The position numbers and the translations under genes are program-made. DNA of 64,000 nt from Actinomycetota bacterium (GTDB lineage: Bacteria > Actinomycetota > Actinomycetes > Actinomycetales > Microbacteriaceae). The first letter of the stretch is position 1; each line of letters starts with the position of its first letter. The stretch is taken from assembly GCA_009702455.1 (NCBI GenBank), contig WLIA01000003.1, positions 1 through 64,000 of the forward strand. The letters run 5' to 3'. Positions 46,137 to 55,890 of this stretch are shown one piece after another. Under the pieces are notes generated by a model, which saw only the letters and a list, made by a program, of their open reading frames with translations, did not search any database and was not told where the DNA came from.

Positions 46137-47272
46137 TCTTTGCCGATTGCAACAAACGCGGTGCCACTGCCGGCAAAAGTTGTCAGTCTGGCTTCGCGCG
46201 AACTAAAGGCAGCCTCACCCCGCTGAAGCACAAGTCGCTCACCGAGACTGTTGCTAACCGCAACCTCGCCGGCGGTGCAGAGAATCACTGCGTCTTCGCC
46301 GAGCTGCAGGTCGGCTAGAACCCTCTGCCCGCTTGGCTCAACCCGATAGAGAATGAAGTCTTGGGCTTCGGTTTGAAACTCAACCAACCCGGCCGCAATC
46401 TCGGTTTGCTTCACGAATTCGACCGCGAAGCTGTCAAACTGCACGACGCGCTCGAGCTCGACCACATCGATGTGCTTGGTGGTGAGCCCGCCCCGCAAAA
46501 CGTTGTCAGAAGCAGCCATGATCTCAACACCAAGGCCAGATAGATAGGCATGGATGTTGCCGGCCGGTAAATAGAGTGCCTGGCCGGGCTGAAGATGCAC
46601 GTGGTTCATCATCATCGCGATGAACACTCCAGGGTCACCCGGATAGATTGCGTTGAGTCGCATGCACAGCTCGAACCTCGAATCGAAGTCTGCGAGCGCG
46701 GCCAATGCCACCGACAAGACTCCGAAGTTTGCTCGTGAATTCAGCAGGTGCGAGAAGAGCGCTCGCAGCGATTCGTTCAAGAGTTCGTGCCAATGGGCCG
46801 CAGCGGCTTTTAGATCTTCGGCTGCCGGATAGCTCTGAATGTCTTCGAGCAACTCGCGAATGTACTCTTCTGTTCGAAAACCGCAGAGCGCTTCAAATTC
46901 TGAGAGGGCCACAATCATCTCCGGCTTGTGACCGGCATCCTTGTAGTTTCGATGCGCAGCCGTTAGCGATATGCCCGCCTGGTTCTCGCGATTGAAACCC
47001 TCGACGGCCTGCTCGATGTTTGGGTGTGCCTGAATCGATAGCGGCGAATCGGCAGCCAAAATCTTCAGCAAGAAACTGAGCGGTTGCCCGTCACGAAGGT
47101 CGAGCAGGGTCTTTGATTGATCTTTAGAATCTTTGGCCATTGAACTTGGATGGGTGCCGAACCAGATTTCGGCCATCGGCTGGCCGGTTGCCTCGATAGC
47201 TAGGTGTTCGCTAATCAGGGTGCGTGACCCCCAGGCGTATGGCATGGCCTGGTTGGTGATTTTGCGAATCAA
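46133..47272 (-). CDS. manA: Mannose-6-phosphate isomerase
   Basis: 379 aa from TTG 47272, with AAAGGTC 8 nt upstream; the ORF-track start at 47416 has no site and would overlap the next gene. Type I PMI: MPYAWGSRTL near the start, zinc ligands in SIQAHP, HKPE and YLPAGNIHAYLSGLGVEIMAASDNVLRGGLT. Converts fructose-6-P to mannose-6-P, feeding ManB. Divergent from the O-antigen-ligase-like gene. Confidence 0.92.
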   Translation of the reverse strand: MIRKITNQAMPYAWGSRTLISEHLAIEATGQPMAEIWFGTHPSSMAKDSKDQSKTLLDLRDGQPLSFLLKILAADSPLSIQAHPNIEQAVEGFNRENQAGISLTAAHRNYKDAGHKPEMIVALSEFEALCGFRTEEYIRELLEDIQSYPAAEDLKAAAAHWHELLNESLRALFSHLLNSRANFGVLSVALAALADFDSRFELCMRLNAIYPGDPGVFIAMMMNHVHLQPGQALYLPAGNIHAYLSGLGVEIMAASDNVLRGGLTTKHIDVVELERVVQFDSFAVEFVKQTEIAAGLVEFQTEAQDFILYRVEPSGQRVLADLQLGEDAVILCTAGEVAVSNSLGERLVLQRGEAAFSSREARLTTFAGSGTAFVAIGKD

Positions 47273-47352
47273 ATCGTTACGACCTTTATCTAGTTGGCTT
47301 AAGGCTACTGAATAGACTGAATTCGCCCTAGTTCGGGTAGACAGGCAATTCA

Positions 47353-48738
47353 ATGAACGCGATGACGCAACCAATCCGGGTGATTCTGAACACCCGCGAG
47401 CCTGGTTTTCGCGCAAAAACCTACCTTTCCTATGTTGCGCTTTTTACCCTGCTTGCCGGTGACGCCGTTCGCTACTCAATCGGCTGGTGGGGTTGGGGCA
47501 TTCTGCTGGGCTTGCTCTTCGGCGTTACCCTCTACTACTTCTTTACCGGCGAGCCAAAACGCATCTTCAAGCAAATCCCCTGGTCGCTAGCCGCACTGCT
47601 GGTGCTAATGCCAATCAGCATCATCTACTCGAACTACCAGATGTTCTCGGCTATCGCTTCATTCGCGCAGTATGCCACCACTCTTTTTGGTCTCTTTCTG
47701 GTGGCGGCATTTAGCTGGCGTCACCTGCTGCGCATTTTCAGCAATGTGGTCAGGGTCATACTGGTGGCATCGTTGGCATTCGAATTCGTGGCAGCTGCAA
47801 TAGTGCGCGGCCCAATCGCCCCAGTTTTCAAGAATTACGAGGGCGACACTCCCCCGGCGCCTGCCTTCTACTGGACTCGCGGTCACCTTTTCGAAGGCGA
47901 TCGCATTCAGGGCATCGTCGGAAACTCAAACATCTTGGCGTTCATTGCAATGATCGGTCTGGTTGTCTTTGCAATCGACTACGCCGTCTCGACGACTCCC
48001 AAGTGGCTGAGTGCCAGTTCGTTTGCTCTTGCCGCTTCTATGTTTCTGCTGTCGAAGTCTGCTGGCGTTGGCTTCGCAATCGCTGCGATTGCGGTTGCTG
48101 CGGTGGTTGCCCTGGCCGTCGAAGGTAAAGATCGCGATCTTCGACACCGCATCTATCGCTGGGTGTGGGCCTGCGCGGGCGTTATTGCGCTAGTCGTATT
48201 GCTAAATCGCGCCGAGGTTTTTGCATTCTTTGGCAAGACACCAGACATGACGGGTCGAAGCTCAATTTGGCGCAAGGTCTTGGAGCTAATCTTCGATCGG
48301 CCAATCCAGGGCTGGGGTTGGATTTCACACTGGATGCCTGGCGTGAAACCCTTCGACGGCTTGGTCGTCATAGACAGCGTTCCCTACTACCAAGCGCACA
48401 ACGCCTACCTAGACATGTGGTTTCAACTCGGAGCCATCGGGCTGCTGCTGCTGCTGATTCTGATCACGGTCACCTTCGTGAAACTTTGGCGACTCGGCGT
48501 TCGCCACACGAATCCGCTCTACCTCTGGCCGATGCTGGTCTTCTTTGGGCTGCTGGCTCAGAACCTCACAGAGAGCAGAATGCTGCTAGAAATTGGCTGG
48601 GTGCTTTTGGTTCTGATGGCTGTGAAAGCCAACGATCCCGAAGATTCTCTAGAACCGCGAGGCAAGACGCCTAAAAGAGCTCGTTTGCTCGGTCGAGGTC
48701 TTCGGCGAAATCAATCTCAACCGCGTAGAGATCGCTGA
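47353..48738 (+). CDS. O-antigen ligase/polymerase-like membrane protein
   Basis: 461 aa with about 11 hydrophobic segments. The Wzy_C signature is visible: TGRSSIWRKVLELIFDRPIQGWGW followed by YYQAHNAYLDMWFQLGAIGLLL (loop His). Such proteins polymerise or ligate lipid-linked glycans outside the membrane. Basic C-terminal tail. Its last 68 nt overlap the convergent nucleotidyltransferase gene. Confidence 0.85.
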   Translation: MNAMTQPIRVILNTREPGFRAKTYLSYVALFTLLAGDAVRYSIGWWGWGILLGLLFGVTLYYFFTGEPKRIFKQIPWSLAALLVLMPISIIYSNYQMFSAIASFAQYATTLFGLFLVAAFSWRHLLRIFSNVVRVILVASLAFEFVAAAIVRGPIAPVFKNYEGDTPPAPAFYWTRGHLFEGDRIQGIVGNSNILAFIAMIGLVVFAIDYAVSTTPKWLSASSFALAASMFLLSKSAGVGFAIAAIAVAAVVALAVEGKDRDLRHRIYRWVWACAGVIALVVLLNRAEVFAFFGKTPDMTGRSSIWRKVLELIFDRPIQGWGWISHWMPGVKPFDGLVVIDSVPYYQAHNAYLDMWFQLGAIGLLLLLILITVTFVKLWRLGVRHTNPLYLWPMLVFFGLLAQNLTESRMLLEIGWVLLVLMAVKANDPEDSLEPRGKTPKRARLLGRGLRRNQSQPRRDR

Positions 48739-49363
48739 TATCTACCGCTTTGAAGCGAAGGCCATCGTTCTCGATTGCTAACTCGATGCCACGCTCGAAA
48801 TAATCTTGGTCATCGACTTCGATAAGTCGCTTGATTAGCGCAGCCTTGTCTTGGCTGGCAACAAAGTTAATTCCAACCGCTTCGCCGAGGCCGCCGACAA
48901 CCTGCTTTGAAAGTTCGGCAATAAAGCCCGAGTCATCGAGGGTGTATTTGACTTCTTCATCGCTAACCTTCGACTGGTTGACAACAACGAACGACTGATT
49001 CGATTCGATGAATTCGGTTACGCGAACCAAAACCTGCGGGTCGAAAACAACATCACCGTTCAACCAAAGCACGCCGCCGTCGCCAGAGGCTTGAAGTGCC
49101 TTCAGCAAACTCTTTGAGGTGTTGGTCTGGTCGAAGAATTCGTTGTAGACGAAGGTTGCCTCAGGAAATCTCTCGATGATTGCTTCGAGCTTGAAACCCA
49201 CAACAATCATGACGCGGTAACTTTCGCCGAACGCGGTCTTGAGGTTGTCGATCTGCTGCTTCATGATCGAGCGGCCATCGCGCAGCTCGGTCAGTGGCTT
49301 TGGAAGTGGTCGCGCTAGTCGCGTTCCCATTCCGGCGGCAAGAATAACAACCTGTTTAGACAT
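48671..49363 (-). CDS. Sugar/polyol-phosphate nucleotidyltransferase
   Basis: 230 aa. Nucleotidyltransferase fold: VVILAAGMGTRLARPLPKPLTEL (nucleotide loop with Lys), LWLNGDVVFDP (metal Asp). Close in look to LicC-type cytidylyltransferases. With a TagF-like CDP-glycerol polymerase in the same locus, a CDP-activated donor is a reasonable guess, not shown by sequence. TAGACT lies 6 nt before the ATG. Confidence 0.8.
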   Translation of the reverse strand: MSKQVVILAAGMGTRLARPLPKPLTELRDGRSIMKQQIDNLKTAFGESYRVMIVVGFKLEAIIERFPEATFVYNEFFDQTNTSKSLLKALQASGDGGVLWLNGDVVFDPQVLVRVTEFIESNQSFVVVNQSKVSDEEVKYTLDDSGFIAELSKQVVGGLGEAVGINFVASQDKAALIKRLIEVDDQDYFERGIELAIENDGLRFKAVDISDLYAVEIDFAEDLDRANELF

Positions 49364-49369
49364 GCGACA

Positions 49370-49375
49370 AGTCTA
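49370..49375 (-). promoter_or_regulatory. Candidate -10 of the nucleotidyltransferase gene
   Basis: TAGACT, 6 nt (TGTCGC) before ATG; its first three bases are the stop codon of the LysM protein gene. Confidence 0.4.
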
Positions 49376-52003
49376 TGGAATCAGAAGTCTTTGCCCGATT
49401 TTGATGACATCTGAGGTCAACTTGTTCGCGGTGCGAATGGCACTGACCGTTCGCTTGAACCTAAGCGCAATGCCAGAGAGCGTATCGCCGCTAACCACGG
49501 TGTAGAAGAACGATGTGCTGGTTGGCGACGGGGTAACCGTTGGGGTCACGGTTCGCGTTGGCGTGGGGGTCGGTGTTGGTGTTCTGGTTGGAGTTGGCGT
49601 TGCGCTGCGAGTCGGGGTTGGTGTGGGGGTTGACGTTGCAGTGGGCGTCGGTGTCGGCGTTGCGGTGGGCTCAACCAGAACAGCTGGTGCGGCCGCACCC
49701 GTGACAATTCGGCTCGCGAAGTAGGTGTCGATGTTGATCGCCGGCAAGCCTCCGGCGCGCAGGCTCTCATACCTGGCGGCGTTAGAAATCTGACGCTTCT
49801 TGCCGTTCTGAATTAGCCAGTACACCTTGTCTGGGGTTCTGATGAATCGGCCAATCTCGGTGGGCGCAACGACGATCTTCGAGCAGGTAATGTCGCTCAA
49901 TTTAAGCGCTGCACCCGGATAGTGAACTGCAGTTGCCGCATCGACCTTGAAATACTTTCCGCTGGCAACAATGTATTCCTGCACACCGCACGAAGCTTTG
50001 ACACCGGTGAGTTTGGAATTCTGCCGATAGCCCGCCAACTGAGCGCTGGTTGCGCTTCGTGCTTTGGCAAGCCCGAATTGCGTTGCCTGATTCGTATTCT
50101 CAACACTGGCCATAGTGTTTGGCCCGGTGATCCAGTAGGTCAATCCGGTTTTGGTCGAGCGAACAACCGTGCTGTCTGCGATAACCGGTGGCCCGAGTTT
50201 GATCATGGCTAGTGCGGCAGCACTTATGTCGACAACACCGGTGCTGTACATGTTGAACCCGATCAGCGCTCGATCTGCCGCCGACAGAGTTGCGCGTCGC
50301 TGCTTTGCGTTCACGAAATAGATGGTCTTGTCACCAGCACCGCGAATGAATGCCGGTGCGGTGATAGAGGTAGCGTCAGAAGGAATTGCATTCAAGAAGG
50401 CTTCAGAGACAATCGGTGCGTCGGCAATAACCTCAGTGCCATTGATTATCGGGCGCTTGCCCTCTGGAGTCAGCAAGTAGTGCAAACCGGTTGGACCCTG
50501 AACAATCGACTTGACTGTGACGCCGCTGTTGACCTTGCTTAGACCGTCGGTTGTCATCGTGCCGTTTGAGGCGGCAAACCACTTTGCAAAGTTGACTTCT
50601 GCAGAGGTCTTCGCATCGATTTCAAAATAAACGCCGTCGACAAAAACACCCTTATTGCCAGTTGTCCTGTTTGTGAAAAGCGACTTGTTTGCAATTACCG
50701 GATTACCCCACGGCAGATAGTTGAAAGCAGAGATTTTGGTTGGCGAAAGCGCCGGCAAGTTTATGCCTGCCTCGGTCACTGAGAACGGGTCGAGAATCTG
50801 TCGTTTGCTTGCGCCGCTGATAAAGAACTCTTCTGTGCCTTCGCCGCCAACGCGCTCGGTGAGTGCGCCGCCGTTGGCAAGTGCCGACAGCTGCGACGAG
50901 GTTAGCTGAACCGCGGTCACGCAATCGAGGCCAAAGGTAGCGGCCTGGTTGCAGGTCGTGATGGTGAATTTCTTGCCCTCGTCGAAGAACCAATACTGGC
51001 CGGTTGCCGACTTAATCAAACGGTTCAACGTGCTCGCCGTGGCAAACGAGTCGAGGTAGTCCTGAGAGATTACGCCAAGCGGGCCAAGTGGCTTCAGTGC
51101 CTCGATCATCGCCGGATCGCTAATCAAATACTTGTTGTTATCGACAATTAGATAGGTAGGCGAGGTCTCGCTCTTCAGCAAGAATCCACCACCGATCGGG
51201 CTGCCGAACCAGTCGCTGAAAAAGCGCCAGAAGTTTCGGTTTCCATAAGCGCTGCAAGAATCACCGGTGCCATAGAGGTTCTTCAACGCGGCATCATTCG
51301 GGGTGTATGGCGTGTAGTAGTAGAGCGCAGTGGTCGCGATGCTCTTGATTAGCACGGGCTTGGTTCCGCACCTTTCGTTCGGGTTGTAGCGAATATTGGC
51401 CGTGCGACCGACCTTCAAATAGGTGAACGAGCCGCGCGGGTCTCCGTACCACTGCAATTGACCGGCACCCTTGTAGAGCTGGTTGAACAAGCCGGTCCAG
51501 ACCTTGCCGCAGATGCCGGGGTCGCTATCGGGGCAACCGTAGCCCATGGCGGCGCGATACATATAGGCGGTGGGGTTTGAAGCCTGAATCAATCCCTGCT
51601 CTTTTTGAAGCGTCACCAACAAAACCTTCGGGTTGATTCCGCAAGCGCGAGCGATGTTGTAAATAATTTGCGATGCTCGTATGTTCGGAATAGCGGGCAT
51701 TGGTGCACACTTGCCGTCTTCGCCTGGCTTTTCAAGTTGGTCAGAAATGTAATCGCGCAAACAGGTTGGCCCGCCATCGTTGGCTCGACAAACCGGAACT
51801 TTGCTTTCGAGGAAGCGTTGAATCTCGGCAACCGTCATCGTGCCAAAGTCATAGAAGACGCTGTCGCTAATGATGAGGCCCGGATCAAATCGTGAAGCGT
51901 CGGCAGCCTTCGCCGGTGTCTCGGTCTGAAATGCAGAAATGCCAGCGAACACGAGCACAAAGCTCAGTGCGACTGCAAGAATGCGATTCAGGCTTAGCTT
52001 CAT
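49373..52003 (-). CDS. Secreted LysM protein with lysozyme-like N-terminal region and repeats
   Basis: 876 aa. Signal peptide (cleavage near AKA/AD, about 34). Residues 40-270 form a Cys-rich domain with [14 protein letters not shown], resembling the catalytic-Glu helix of lytic transglycosylases. From about 275 to 790 there are degenerate modules of about 70-90 aa, each with an aromatic strand then a KKR-type turn ([37 protein letters not shown]). A Pro-Thr linker follows, ending in one LysM domain ([18 protein letters not shown]) that binds peptidoglycan. Likely a wall-attached murein-active or adhesive protein. Confidence 0.75.
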   Translation of the reverse strand: MKLSLNRILAVALSFVLVFAGISAFQTETPAKAADASRFDPGLIISDSVFYDFGTMTVAEIQRFLESKVPVCRANDGGPTCLRDYISDQLEKPGEDGKCAPMPAIPNIRASQIIYNIARACGINPKVLLVTLQKEQGLIQASNPTAYMYRAAMGYGCPDSDPGICGKVWTGLFNQLYKGAGQLQWYGDPRGSFTYLKVGRTANIRYNPNERCGTKPVLIKSIATTALYYYTPYTPNDAALKNLYGTGDSCSAYGNRNFWRFFSDWFGSPIGGGFLLKSETSPTYLIVDNNKYLISDPAMIEALKPLGPLGVISQDYLDSFATASTLNRLIKSATGQYWFFDEGKKFTITTCNQAATFGLDCVTAVQLTSSQLSALANGGALTERVGGEGTEEFFISGASKRQILDPFSVTEAGINLPALSPTKISAFNYLPWGNPVIANKSLFTNRTTGNKGVFVDGVYFEIDAKTSAEVNFAKWFAASNGTMTTDGLSKVNSGVTVKSIVQGPTGLHYLLTPEGKRPIINGTEVIADAPIVSEAFLNAIPSDATSITAPAFIRGAGDKTIYFVNAKQRRATLSAADRALIGFNMYSTGVVDISAAALAMIKLGPPVIADSTVVRSTKTGLTYWITGPNTMASVENTNQATQFGLAKARSATSAQLAGYRQNSKLTGVKASCGVQEYIVASGKYFKVDAATAVHYPGAALKLSDITCSKIVVAPTEIGRFIRTPDKVYWLIQNGKKRQISNAARYESLRAGGLPAINIDTYFASRIVTGAAAPAVLVEPTATPTPTPTATSTPTPTPTRSATPTPTRTPTPTPTPTRTVTPTVTPSPTSTSFFYTVVSGDTLSGIALRFKRTVSAIRTANKLTSDVIKIGQRLLIP
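49527..49676. repeat. Low-complexity Pro-Thr coding repeat
   Basis: On the plus strand, imperfect GGTGTTGGCGTGGGGGTC-like units encode (PTPTPTAT)n on the minus strand, the linker before LysM. G-rich, so slippage or G-quadruplex formation is possible. Confidence 0.7.
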
Positions 52004-52021
52004 TGTTTATCTGAATTCCGA

Positions 52022-52495
52022 TTAGGGAATCAGCACCGAGCGGCCTGCGGATACCCCAAAGTGTGTTGCTGATTCGTAGGTCACAGTGACGAGTGCTGTG
52101 CCCTTTGGCAATCCGCTAAGCGAAAGTTCCATCGGAAAGCACTGGGTGGTCGTGACGTTTGATTCGGCCTTTACGGTCATGGTCTTCGACTGGGTTCCGG
52201 CCGCAATTGTCAGTGTGCAGGTGCCGCCATCCTCGTTGAAGTTTGTAACTTGAGCAAGAACACTGACGACCCCGGCGGTTGCATCGACATAAGCGTCGTC
52301 AATAGAAACTGTTGCTGGGCTCTTTGCCGAGTTGGTCGGGCTGGCCGATTCTGTCGGGCTCGCCGATTCGCTCGGGCTAGCCGATTGGCTGGTTGACGGG
52401 TTCTGGTCGGTGCCCCAGTTTGGATAAATGAGGCTGCATCCGCTCAGGGAGAGAGCTAGGCCAGAAGCGGCCACGACTGCTAGAAATTTGTTCAA
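52022..52495 (-). CDS. Putative lipoprotein with Ser-Pro repeat linker
   Basis: 157 aa. TTG start with CGGAGG 5 nt upstream. Lipobox LSGC (about residue 20), then a linker of repeated SASPSE/SASPTE units (about 36-58) and a small beta domain with one disulfide candidate pair (GGTCTLTIA and TTQCFPMEL). Resembles FxLYD-like or other extracytoplasmic beta domains; not assigned. Just upstream of the LysM gene in the same direction. Confidence 0.7.
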   Translation of the reverse strand: MNKFLAVVAASGLALSLSGCSLIYPNWGTDQNPSTSQSASPSESASPTESASPTNSAKSPATVSIDDAYVDATAGVVSVLAQVTNFNEDGGTCTLTIAAGTQSKTMTVKAESNVTTTQCFPMELSLSGLPKGTALVTVTYESATHFGVSAGRSVLIP

Positions 52496-52574
52496 TTTGG
52501 CCTCCGTTAGGTTCTTTAAGCCTAACTTTGGGGCCTCGAAACGGGCGAGATTTGTGCCTGTGAGGTTTCTGAGA

Positions 52575-53675
52575 TTATGCGGCTAGCAGTTTTAGTGTTT
52601 GCTCGCGTGAACCGTTGATGGCCGCCCAAACAATCGATCTGTGCTTGCCCGTTGCCGCGGCCCAAACCGACTCGTCGGCCGACTTGAGCACTTTGCCGGC
52701 ACGAGTTTTGAACTCGTTGAAGAACTCTTCGTCGGTCTCGGCGAGTGCCGCCGTGTAAAGCTGAAGATCCATCGAGATAACACGGATGAGGTGGCTGTCG
52801 ACAACTTGTCGCTCTATGAGTCCCTTCTCGCAGGCGCGCAAGAGAATCTTGTTGATCTGTTCGATTGAGAGCAGTCGGTCTTGCAGCGACTTCAGTTCTT
52901 TGTTGCGCTTCGAGATTGACTCGCCTTCGGCACGCACTCTCCAGAAATAACCCGGGCTCTTCAGCACATCGAATTCTTTAGCGGCAAGATAAGCGGTGCA
53001 AACCAGGGTCATGTCTTCGAACCAAACGCCAACCGGAAACGAAAACTTGTGCTCTTTGTAGAAATCGAAACTGTAGAGCTTGTTCCAACTTGTCGCGTCG
53101 CCAAGAAACTCAGGGTTTTGATTCAGGTTGGTTCTTGAAAGGTTTTGCTTGAAGAATTTTGCGGTCGAGGTGCGATCGAAGTAACGCACGCCATAGAAGC
53201 AAACGGCTTTTGCGACAACCAGCTTGCTGCCGGTTGCTTGCGCTTGATTGACAAAGCGCTTGATTGCTCCGAGTGGCAACAAATCGTCGCTGTCGAGAAA
53301 CATCAGGTATTTGGTGTCGGTTGCCGCGGCTACTCCGGCATTGCGCGCGGCACCTAATCCTAGATTGTGCTGGGTGACGATTTTGAGGTTCTCGGTTTTC
53401 GCGGCAAAGCGCTGCAGAATTTCGGCCGAGCCGTCGGTTGAGCCGTCGTTGACAGCGATGATTTCGAAGTTTTGGTAGTTCTGAGCTCGCGCGCTGCGAA
53501 GGGCGTCTGCCAGGTATTGCTGCACGTTGTAAACCGGAATCACCAGGGTGACCTTTGGCACATCGGCGCTCTGCCCCCTGGCCTTGAAAGAGAGCCACCA
53601 GACGAAGCGCATGACCAGGTAGTAGGCGTTTGGGATCAGGCCCGAACCGAGCAACTTGCGAATGGTTGCAATCAC
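52575..53675 (-). CDS. Family 2 glycosyltransferase
   Basis: 366 aa from GTG 53675, which overlaps the upstream stop as GTGA (the ORF track uses a TTG four codons earlier). GT-A fold: VTLVIPVYNVQQYLADAL, NDGSTDGSAEIL and MFLDSDDLLPLG (DxD). Transfers a sugar from a nucleotide donor during wall glycopolymer synthesis. Last of a run of overlapping genes with TagF-like and ABC-exporter genes. Confidence 0.9.
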   Translation of the reverse strand: MIATIRKLLGSGLIPNAYYLVMRFVWWLSFKARGQSADVPKVTLVIPVYNVQQYLADALRSARAQNYQNFEIIAVNDGSTDGSAEILQRFAAKTENLKIVTQHNLGLGAARNAGVAAATDTKYLMFLDSDDLLPLGAIKRFVNQAQATGSKLVVAKAVCFYGVRYFDRTSTAKFFKQNLSRTNLNQNPEFLGDATSWNKLYSFDFYKEHKFSFPVGVWFEDMTLVCTAYLAAKEFDVLKSPGYFWRVRAEGESISKRNKELKSLQDRLLSIEQINKILLRACEKGLIERQVVDSHLIRVISMDLQLYTAALAETDEEFFNEFKTRAGKVLKSADESVWAAATGKHRSIVWAAINGSREQTLKLLAA

Positions 53676-54859
53676 TTCGCACCCCAAACCAGGTCAACCA
53701 CGCGGGCCGCAGACCCGCCGTCTTCTAGGCTGTTGAACTTTTGCTGCCAGGCACGGTAGCGCTTCTCGTAGAGTTTGCTGACCTGGTCAATTCGGCCGAG
53801 CGCCTGAAGCACCTCTTGCTCCGTGTTCAAAATCGGGCCGGGCGCGGTGTCTTCGAAGTCGAAGTAGAAGCCGCGCTCTTCACGGTAGCGCTCGATGTCT
53901 GGGGCCAAAAACATGATCGGCTTGCCGGTGACCGTGTAGTCAAACATCACCGAAGAGAAGTCGGTAATCATCACATCGGCCGCAATATAAAGCTCTGTGA
54001 CATCTGGATACATCGTCACATCGATAGCTCGACCGGCAACACTTCCCTTGTGAACCGCGTGAGTGTTGGTGTGCCCGCGGTAAATCATGGTGAAGCCCTC
54101 TGGAAGTTCGATGTTTTCATTCATGAAGTTCACCGACTGCCAGTTGCCGGTTGCGCTGCGGTTGTAGTCGCGCCAAGTTGGCGCATACATGACTACCGTT
54201 TCGCTCGGGTCGGTGATTCCAATTTGTTCACGGATGCGCTGCCGTTCGGCCGATGCGGTTTTGCTCAGTCGGTCGTTTCGCGGATATCCGGTTTCGATTA
54301 TCTTGCCGCGGAAGTTGAAGGCACCCGGAAAAATCGCTGTGCAAAACGCAGAGGGCGAGACGAGAAAATCCCAGTAGCTCGCTTCGCGATCCATGGTGTC
54401 GAGATAACCCTTGGTGAGGTGATTGTTTTCGATATCGCGGCCGAGTCGCTTAAGCGGTGTGCCGTGCCAAGTTTGCAAATAGACCTGACCTTTGACCTTG
54501 CGAAAGTACCAGGGAAAGTTGGTGTTGTTGACGAGATACTTTGACGTCGCAATCGCACGCAGCCAATCTTTCGAGCCATGTCGAACAGCGCGCGAACCCG
54601 CTGGTGCTTGAGTGGTTGCCGAGGTTGTCCAGATGAATTCAAGATCTGGGCGGCGGCTCTTTAGTTCAAGATAAATGTCTAGCGAACTATCGCCGATGAC
54701 TTTGCCCTGAAAAGATTCGAAGAGCACTGCCTCGCGAAGAGAAGTCGTGGCCTGCGGGCGATACTGCAGCTTGCGAAGCAAGTCACTGCGCCGACGACGA
54801 AGAGCACCGAGCACTCGCGTTGGCGAATAGGTCTTGATCAGTCGCTTGAGTTCGCTCAT
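53672..54859 (-). CDS. CDP-glycerol glycerophosphotransferase-like (TagF/TagB family)
   Basis: 395 aa from ATG 54859, overlapping the upstream stop as ATGA. GT-B-like Glyphos_transf family: LQTWHGTPLKRLGRD, VMYAPTWRDY, FTMIYRGHTNTH and ITDFSSVMFDYTVTGKPIMF, the signature residues of the family. Polymerises or primes poly(glycerol/ribitol phosphate) on a lipid carrier at the inner membrane face. Confidence 0.92.
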   Translation of the reverse strand: MSELKRLIKTYSPTRVLGALRRRRSDLLRKLQYRPQATTSLREAVLFESFQGKVIGDSSLDIYLELKSRRPDLEFIWTTSATTQAPAGSRAVRHGSKDWLRAIATSKYLVNNTNFPWYFRKVKGQVYLQTWHGTPLKRLGRDIENNHLTKGYLDTMDREASYWDFLVSPSAFCTAIFPGAFNFRGKIIETGYPRNDRLSKTASAERQRIREQIGITDPSETVVMYAPTWRDYNRSATGNWQSVNFMNENIELPEGFTMIYRGHTNTHAVHKGSVAGRAIDVTMYPDVTELYIAADVMITDFSSVMFDYTVTGKPIMFLAPDIERYREERGFYFDFEDTAPGPILNTEQEVLQALGRIDQVSKLYEKRYRAWQQKFNSLEDGGSAARVVDLVWGAK

Positions 54860-55890
54860 GAACCGCTCGCAGTCACTCGGCTCTTGTCGACGGTTCCGGT
54901 TGCCCCGCGAACAAAGCCGCGCAAGAAACCCCAACCCCAGCTCAGGTGCATAACCGCGAGAGCTGCAACCAGGGCAACGCGCGACTTGAGGCTAAGCCCA
55001 GCGGCCAAGACCGAAACCAGGGTTATGCCGAGCAGATAGGCGGCTGCCGGCAGAATGCCAAGGTTTTGGCCGAACGCCAAGAGAATCAAACCCACAAACA
55101 AGCCCAAGACCAACAGTGGCGGAACGAAGTAGCGCTTCGAGGCCGCTGCGATATCGCGCCTGGTTAGGTCGCCGCGCCAAACGCCGGTTGAGTAAAACTG
55201 CTTCACGAGTCGACTGAAACGACCGCGAGGCCAGTAGGTCACTTTGAGCTGCGGCGAGAACCAAACCTTGCCGCCGGTGCGTTTGATGCGCTGAGCGAGA
55301 TCCCAGTCTTCGCCACGAATTATCGACTCGTCGTAGCCACCGACCCGCTCGAGCGCCGACTTCTTGAAGATGCCAAGGTATGCGCTCTCGGCCTCGCCGG
55401 CCTGACCGCCGATGTGATAGCTCGCCGCGCCGATTCCCCAGCGCGAGGTGTAGGCGTAGGCGACGGCTTTCTGAAACGCGCTGTGCCCCTTGGCCTGCAT
55501 AATGCCGCCAACCTCGTCTGCGTCTTGCTCGAGCAAAATGCGAATGCCATCTTGAAAATAGTTTGGCTCTGGTTCGCTGTGCGCATCGATGCGCACGATG
55601 TAATCGTGCTTCGCAATTTTGATTGCGGCGTTGAGGCCGACTGTGGTTAGCCCGCGCTCGTTGTCGAGCAACTTGATGCGCTTATCTTTTTTGGCAAGCT
55701 CTTTGGCAATTTTGTTGGTGTCATCACTCGAAGGCCCGAGCGCAATAATTAGTTCGATTTCGCTCGGATACGACTGCGCGAGAATGCTTTGCACAGATGC
55801 CTCGAGATGCGCTTCTTCGTTTAGCACCGGCATAACTACAGTTATCGATGGAAGAAACTTTTTAGCGCGAACGCCCGATGTCTTTGCCAT
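54856..55890 (-). CDS. Family 2 glycosyltransferase, ExoA-like
   Basis: 344 aa. GT-A domain (ITVVMPVLNEEAHLEASVQ, GPSSDDTNKIA, VRIDAHSEP with DxH/DAH, IRGEDWDLAQRI) and three to four C-terminal membrane helices (about 255-330). Resembles succinoglycan-type ExoA glycosyltransferases. Start overlaps the ABC ATPase stop by 1 nt (TAATG). Confidence 0.88.
   Translation of the reverse strand: MAKTSGVRAKKFLPSITVVMPVLNEEAHLEASVQSILAQSYPSEIELIIALGPSSDDTNKIAKELAKKDKRIKLLDNERGLTTVGLNAAIKIAKHDYIVRIDAHSEPEPNYFQDGIRILLEQDADEVGGIMQAKGHSAFQKAVAYAYTSRWGIGAASYHIGGQAGEAESAYLGIFKKSALERVGGYDESIIRGEDWDLAQRIKRTGGKVWFSPQLKVTYWPRGRFSRLVKQFYSTGVWRGDLTRRDIAAASKRYFVPPLLVLGLFVGLILLAFGQNLGILPAAAYLLGITLVSVLAAGLSLKSRVALVAALAVMHLSWGWGFLRGFVRGATGTVDKSRVTASGS

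Noticed and set aside
49515-49724. Possible CRISPR or minisatellite array from the regular G-rich repeats
   Set aside because: The units are short, have no unique spacers, and encode the Pro-Thr linker of the LysM protein.
53741-54544. 267-aa plus-strand ORF
   Set aside because: Fully antisense to the TagF-like gene, whose family motifs are intact.
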